NCBI GenBank assembly: GCA_013398055.1
Contig: VZRS01007539.1
Span: forward strand, 1-64,000
Source of the DNA: Ifrita kowaldi
Taxonomy: Eukaryota > Chordata > Aves > Passeriformes > Cinclosomatidae
Direction: 5' to 3'
DNA length: 64,000 bases
Positions 58,027 through 64,000 of this stretch are shown piece by piece (position 1 is the stretch's first letter; each line of letters begins with the position of its first letter). The position numbers and the translations under genes were made by a program. The notes beneath the pieces were generated by a model, which worked only from the letters and a program-made list of their open reading frames with translations, was not told where the DNA came from and did not search any database.

Positions 58027-61000
58027 TTAAAGAAATTATTGGATAACCTCTACAAATAAAGATAGGGGAACTCTGAAAGAGAAAGTCCTTTTGATTTCCA
58101 TTTGACTGCTTTCTATGAGCCCACGCCTCATCTTCCCCTGTGCACATGTTTACCTGATACAGCAGTGCTGCGTGTTGTACATACTTGGAACAACAAACTA
58201 GAAATACTGTATTTCCCCGTACCAACATTGACTCCTTGCAGAGAAGTGTGTGTGTGAAAAGCTGGTTCTTCAGTCATAACTTTGTGAGCCTAAAAGCATT
58301 CCTTGACAAGTTAAATTGGGAAATCAAATGGGAATGGGGGAGAGTTCTGGTGGGTTTCAGATTTTTTAGGGACAGTGTTGCTGATCCATGAAGGATTTTA
58401 AGTGGAATCCTTTTAAACTCATAACAGTTATGAAAAGCAAGGTGAAGAACTTGAAGCTGTTTCTGTATTCATTTTATTCTGAAGGACCTACACCTTAGGT
58501 AAATGTTATGACCAATGAGAAACTGTACCCACATCCTGTGTTTAAGGTCTAAGTTTAACCGGTCACCATTTAAATGGATTGGAGCTATTAGTGCATCAAG
58601 TGATGTTGATTTGTTTCAACTCTCTCTCTCCCTTCATACTTTTTTTGGTTTGTATGTGGTTTCTCAGTTAATACCTAGCTAATAGCTCTTATTTTTTCTT
58701 AAGTTTTTTAACTGCTTAGGTCTTTCTGGATGTAAGGGTAAAAAAAAAAAAATCCATATGACAGAAAACTTGTGTGTATTTAAAGACCCAACTGCTCCCC
58801 TGGAGCTTGTACGTTCAAGAATTAATTAATCTGTGTAATAAACTGATTACTACAGTCATTACATATAACTTTGTGTGAATAGGCTTTTAATTTTCAGGGC
58901 AGTTTGTTACAGGCTTAAACTAACGGTGGATTTCTCTAAAAAAAACCTTTTGGGCTGAAGTTGTGAAGCAGTTTGGTTTGCATCACACAAGGCACCTGAA
59001 GAGGCAAACAGGAGCTTGAGCACTTAGATGAAATCAGGATGTGTAGTGTGCCAGGAACTTGACTGTTAAACCAAATAAGCAGTTTACTAAATGCGAATCA
59101 GAGTGACATTTTACAAAGCCTGATGGTATTACTCCCACTTGCATGGGACCTAACACAATGCATATGTACTGTAGGTAAGTGAAACCTTATGTAACTAAAA
59201 AAATGGATGTAAAAGGGTAAAAAAAAGAAAAAACCTACCAAACACATCAGCACAAACTTTCATAAAATGTAGCTTTTACATAATTACTTTGCACTAAACA
59301 TTTGCAAATGTTCATACAGTTTTAAATTGTACTTGTATATGTCTTTTTTTTTTTTTTTTGGAACAAAGTCTTCACTTGAATCTAGTGAAAAAATGTAGTT
59401 TGAAACTTTTCTTTGTATACAAGTGTATTTGCCAGCATCGTTGGTGTGACAGTAGGTGAGTCTGCAAGTTTATCTCCTCTTAGTAGAATTGTAACCCAAG
59501 CCATCGGGCAGGAGAGGCTGGAGCCGCTGGCTCTCCGGCCGCAGGGTCTGTCCCAGCCATTCCCAAATGCATCTTGACACTCTTGCACAAACGAGGAATA
59601 AATGTCCACTGCTTTTGGTCTAAATCTGTTCCTCTTGTCTCATCTCTCGCTGTCCTGGTGTTGCAGGGCTGGGCAGGTGTGAGCCCTCCTGCAGGGAGCT
59701 GTGTCCCTCTCCAGAGGCACAAGGCCGCTGCTGCTCTGTTGGTGTGGGGCCAGCGCGGCTCCAGGGCGGAGCAGAGCTTTGCTGGAGGAGGAAGGGGAGC
59801 ACGTGGCCTCGTGTCCTGGCTGAGGGACACTGTAGGGTCACAGGGGAGGGGGAGAGATTGGTGTGCAGGGCTGCAAACCTCGGGCTGGGTCACCTGAAAC
59901 TCAGGCACTCGTGTTATCCACAGGGTGTCTGGAAAGCAGCCTGTGGCCCTGGATAGCGCCTGTGGTATCAAAACAGGAGTGTAAGCTGGTAGCTGCTGGT
60001 GTGTCTGGGGTTTGTGCCAGCCTGGATCCATGGCTCTGCTTCTCCTGCCCTGTTGTGCTCCTGCTGGACTCTCCAATACACCTTGGCCATGGTGGAGTTG
60101 CCCTCCCATGTTTTTCCATGGGGTCACTGAGAAGTACAGAGATGGGGTTGCACTGGTTGTGAACAGTTTGGGGGGATTCTCTTTAACTGCTTTGCAATTG
60201 AGCCACCTAAGAATGATTTTTTTGTGGCAGATCTGTCTGCCTTTGGATATTGGCAGTTACTGGAAGAGATCAGAGACAGAGAGGAGGGAGCAGTGACAGC
60301 TGAGGGAACTGAAGAGGATGGTTTCTCTTTCTGGTGGGGCAGGAGCCACAAACAGGAGCTCACAGGACATTAATAAGCCACACACACACTGAAACAGTCC
60401 TGAACCTGTAACAGCTTGAGCTTGGAGGATGCATTAACACATCTCATGTTGGAATGAGCTCGTTTGCAGTGAAGTGTTTAAACAGTTCTGACCTTTTTGC
60501 TGATGGCATGACCACAGTTGTAGTGTAGTAAAAGCAGGTCTGGTGAAGTTTGAGATGGGAGGATGTGCTTTATATACCTCCTGTGGGTTGACCATTTGTT
60601 GTTGAGGGTTGTACTGTGAACTAGATGGAGGAGCCTTTAGCATTTAACTGAAAACCCGACCCAGCTTAGCTATTTTTGGGACTAGAAACTTGCTCCTTTG
60701 ACACTGTGCATTGAGTATGTTCTAATGTCCAACAGCACATGAGGCCGGGGCTCTGGTCACTGCCTTTCTAGGAATTCTGAGCTTGTCATGTCATCAACCT
60801 TTTCCATCCCTGTCCAGTTTTTTACCTTGATTTAGTAAGTTAAGTTGCCTCCTTCGCTTTGCATGGCTTTCTTTGCGCTGGGCCTTCTGTGGATGTAGAT
60901 TGTTCATGCAATTCCCTTTTTTCCTGTCATGTGCTAAGTGTGTTTTATTTAAAAATAGTGCTGGGCTGCTTAGAACCCCCCAGCTCTGGTAGCAAAGCTG

Positions 61001-63854
61001 GAACACTGTGCCTGGATATGTTCCTTGTGCTCATCAGTGCCTGTCCACGGCTCGGAGTGACCCAGAGGAGGAATGTGATCCGTGTATTTTGGAACCTCTC
61101 CTGGCTCAGCACTGAGCAGTGACGTGTCAGTGTGCAGGAGTTGGCTTAAACATTCCCATGGCTTAGAGCCCAACCTCCGTGGACCTGCAGGCTGGGATGG
61201 AGCTGATCCTGGGAAGTGCTGGAGACCTGATTACTGTGCTTGAAACACCCGGCTTGTCCTGTGGTAGGATGTGCTGCTGCATTTCTGTCATAGCTTTTGG
61301 GCAAGGCAAGAGGGATTTTTAAAAATATATTTAGTTATTACCATGTTATCCCAATGCTTCCAAGTAAGCTGCATCCTGAAGCGTCTTCAGACTCTTCTGT
61401 CCAGCCTGCATCCATCAAATGATGTGGAAAAACCAGCAGGACTAAGTTGGGTGTGATCTTGGGTCCTTAGTGGGCTTAGCAAACTGTTTCCTGTCCCATG
61501 CCTCTGAAGGCCTGGTCTTGGCTCTGGTGTTTGGCAGTTGTGGCTGCAGACAGCAATGCCTGGCTCTGTTTTTTGACAGTCTTGGTCATCTTCAGCAGCA
61601 AAACATCTCAAGAGCTGCTCCTGTTCCCAGTTTTGATGTACAGGAGAAGATGGGAATCCCGAGGGAAGGTCATGGGAAGCTTTGCCCAGTGAAAGGTGGA
61701 TTTCCTTGTGCCTGAGCAGCTCCTGCTGGGGGGAGCCAAGCAGGCGACCTGGGTGTGTGGGAGGTGCAGAAACTGCTCACAGTAGTTAATGTGTCACCTT
61801 GCTCTAAGAACCAGGATAACAAGCCACCTCTGAGTGTGCTCAGCACTCCTATTCCAGGTGAAGGAGCCCTTGGCTAAGGCTCCAGGCATGCCAGTGCATC
61901 TAGGCAGAGCTTAGAAGTCACCTCCTGGGAGAATAAAAGCCTGGAGGTGTATCTGAGTGGCAGGAAGGCTGTCCCCATTAAATACAGAACCTCAGAAAAG
62001 TGTTCTCATCCCTGCGGCATCAGGAAAGCCTCCCTCCCTCTCCTACAGGTAGCTGGAATGGAGTTTCATCCCCACAGTCACTGCTTCCTTCCATTCTGTG
62101 GCTCTTCAGGTAGGCTTGGAGCAAAAAGCTGCAGATCTCAGTGGTTTGGGTTTGGCAGTTGTGGTTTCCTACAGGGAATGCACAGGGACAAGAGCACTGA
62201 GGGTGCCTGATGGACGGTTAAAGGCAGGACAAATCCTGCTGTGCAGCTCTCGGGATGCATGGAGACCAACCCCTGTGTGAGTGACTGCGCTTGGAGGCTC
62301 CGGGAGGGATCCCTGCAGCCGGTCCTTGCTGCCCCTCCCTCACCTGGAAGTGTGTGTGACTAGATCCATGCTAGCACTGTCTGTAATCTTGTACTGTGTT
62401 GCAATTTGATCACCATTAAATAATTCCCTTAAACTCTCTGGCTTGATTGCTTCTTTTTTCTTCTTTTATTTTTTTTTTTTTGCTTTACCTGTGCCTTTTG
62501 CCCGTTTATTTTGGCTCAAGTTGCTTCCTTTCCTCTTGTGGCTGCTCTGTCCCTCCTCCCTGAGGCTCCAGTCCTGCACTGTCCCTCTCTCAGCCATCTC
62601 CGGTCGCCTTCATCTTGTTTTTTAAGCTTCCTGCCCAGCCTGGCTTGCTCTGACCACAGGCAGTGCTTTGGGGGTGACCTGCAGTGGCCGTGGGGGTTGT
62701 TTGTCTGTCTTCATGCAGAAATCCCTATGCTCTCACCTAGCCCCGCACTGGCCCTTCCTTCTTGGAAGTTGTGACTTGATAGAAAATTTGTTGGTGCTCT
62801 GATTTCATCATGAGCTGCTTCCAGCAGCCCAGTCCCTGATCCAGTGGGCTCCCTTGTGAGAAGCTGGGATCAGCTCTGGAGCCAGAGCACAAGGCACGTG
62901 GGGTGCTGGGGGAAGCCGGAGCTGTCTTGACTGTTGGTTCCCACAACTCATGGCTTTCTCTTCCCTGGATTTGGCACCCACAGGTTCTATTTTATTGTGT
63001 TTCTGCCTCTCTGTGTCAACCCCTCTCCTTCCCTGTGTAAGAAGATTTAGTTTTTATTGTTGTCTAGTCAGGTGAAACCACCGCGGGGCGGGTGGGGGTT
63101 GGGTGTATTTACCATTCTTGTCCTTTCATGAGCAAATCTGTTTTGTTGCTCAACTTTAAACATTTCTTTGGGTTGAAAGAGCAGATTGTTGGGGTATAGA
63201 TAAAACTTGGCATTTTGAATAAGCAGTGAACTGGTGTCCTGAAGCCACAGCACCATACTCCAAACTTCTCTCTTCCCAGTGTCTGTGGTCCTTGTGTCCA
63301 GCTGAAGCTACGTGGTCCTGCCCTCGCCCAGCCCCAGCTGCTGGAGGTGGCATGGGAGACACATCCTGCTCTGCTGTTGGCCCTGGAGGAGGCATCTGGG
63401 CTGGCCAGGCTGGGAGAGAGGAACGAGCTGGCCTTGGGCCACCATGGCTGGGAACCAGTGCCCATGGCAGTGTTCTAAAGGGGGGAGCATTAATTCCTTG
63501 TTCTGATGGAGCACAGGTAGACATGCAGTGACTGCTGCAGAGCTTTCTGGCTGTCCCAAGCAAAACTGGTGTTTTGTGTCTAAATCCTCTCCTTGCTCCC
63601 TCTCTCCCAAGGTGCCCGAGGCAGTTGTGCTGTTTGGGAGGTTTGATTCCCTGCCTTGTGGCTATTCTTGGGTCAGTGTTTAGCAAGTTTTATTGAAACA
63701 ACCTCCCCTACAGCTTGGGATGGGGATTATTTTTCTGCCCCCTGACCTGCAGCTCCGTGAGTTGCTGCAGTGCTGCTGTCAGGGACTCTTTGGGAGGTCT
63801 GTGCGTGGCCAGTTCAGCGTGGGGAGCAGGAATTCTGCAGGGTGTCAGGCAGAC
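58027..63854 (+). other. UBE2D2: UBE2D2 3' UTR and downstream flank
   Basis: An AATAAA at 58054-58059 is close to the stop codon, and further hexamers lie near 58837, 59597 and 61930, so several 3' UTR lengths are possible. Homopolymer tracts occur near 58740 (A) and 59345 (T), with T-rich sequence near 62450. No second gene is recognised to the end of the window. Confidence 0.45.
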
Positions 63855-64000
63855 AGAATCGTTTGGGTTGGAAAACGCCATAAGAACAAGTCCAACAGTT
63901 CCCCCAGCATTGCCAAGGCCGCCACTAACCCATGTCCCAGAGTGCCACATCCATGGATTTTTTGAGCACCTCCAGGGATGGTGACTCCACCACAGCCCTG
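63855..64000 (-). mobile_element. CR1 LINE fragment, running off the window
   Basis: It begins acagaatcgtttgggttggaa and continues agttcccccagcattgccaagg, ccatgtcccagagtgccacatcc, cctccagggatggtgactccacc. Minus orientation. It is cut by the window edge. Confidence 0.85.

Overview
The window looks like vertebrate, and most probably avian, nuclear DNA. About twenty CR1 LINE fragments are visible, the genes are compact and intron-split, the promoters are CpG-rich, and the orthologues seen (CD14 with a membrane-spanning tail, SLC35A4, STING1, UBE2D2) are typical of a bird. The species cannot be told from the sequence. There is one assembly gap of 83 N (33976-34058).

Layout, left to right. (1) 1-2803: CR1 remnants and the GC-rich upstream region of CD14. 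(2) 2804-4153: CD14 (+), an LPS co-receptor, read in one uninterrupted coding exon. (3) 4154-7214: CD14 3' region, a CR1, and a second, diverged copy of the end of CD14 and its 3' flank (about 5909-6260). (4) 7215-12242: a 17-exon gene (+) whose exons join in phase into a protein of about 630 residues. Its first half has the fold order of a kinesin motor, but the ATPase motifs are eroded. Its second half is coiled coil. (5) 12656-15598 (-): the SLC35A4 locus, which carries two conserved reading frames: a three-exon 103-residue upstream frame (the SLC35A4 microprotein) and the 315-residue Golgi transporter frame. (6) 15.6-20.3 kb: SLC35A4 promoter, then a CR1-rich gene-free stretch. (7) 20553-26521 (-): STING1, six coding exons, 385 residues, C-terminal signalling tail intact, with an interferon-response-like element upstream. 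(8) 27-33.4 kb: CR1-rich intergenic DNA. (9) 33.4-62 kb: UBE2D2 (+), with a CpG-island promoter that contains the gap, coding exons 2-7, and a long 3' region. The first coding exon (8 residues) is not visible and is probably inside the gap.

Two innate-immunity genes (CD14 at the cell surface, STING1 in the ER) and a ubiquitin-conjugating enzyme therefore lie within 60 kb. STING1 and UBE2D2 are divergent neighbours and CD14 and SLC35A4 are convergent, as in mammals. From memory of the human map these two pairs lie roughly a megabase apart on 5q31, so the CR1-rich interval at 16-20 kb is a candidate rearrangement point. The most unusual item is the kinesin-like gene without a working nucleotide site. 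No CRISPR array, tRNA or rRNA was recognised. Exon coordinates were worked out by hand from splice signals, phase and homology recalled from memory; no alignment was run.
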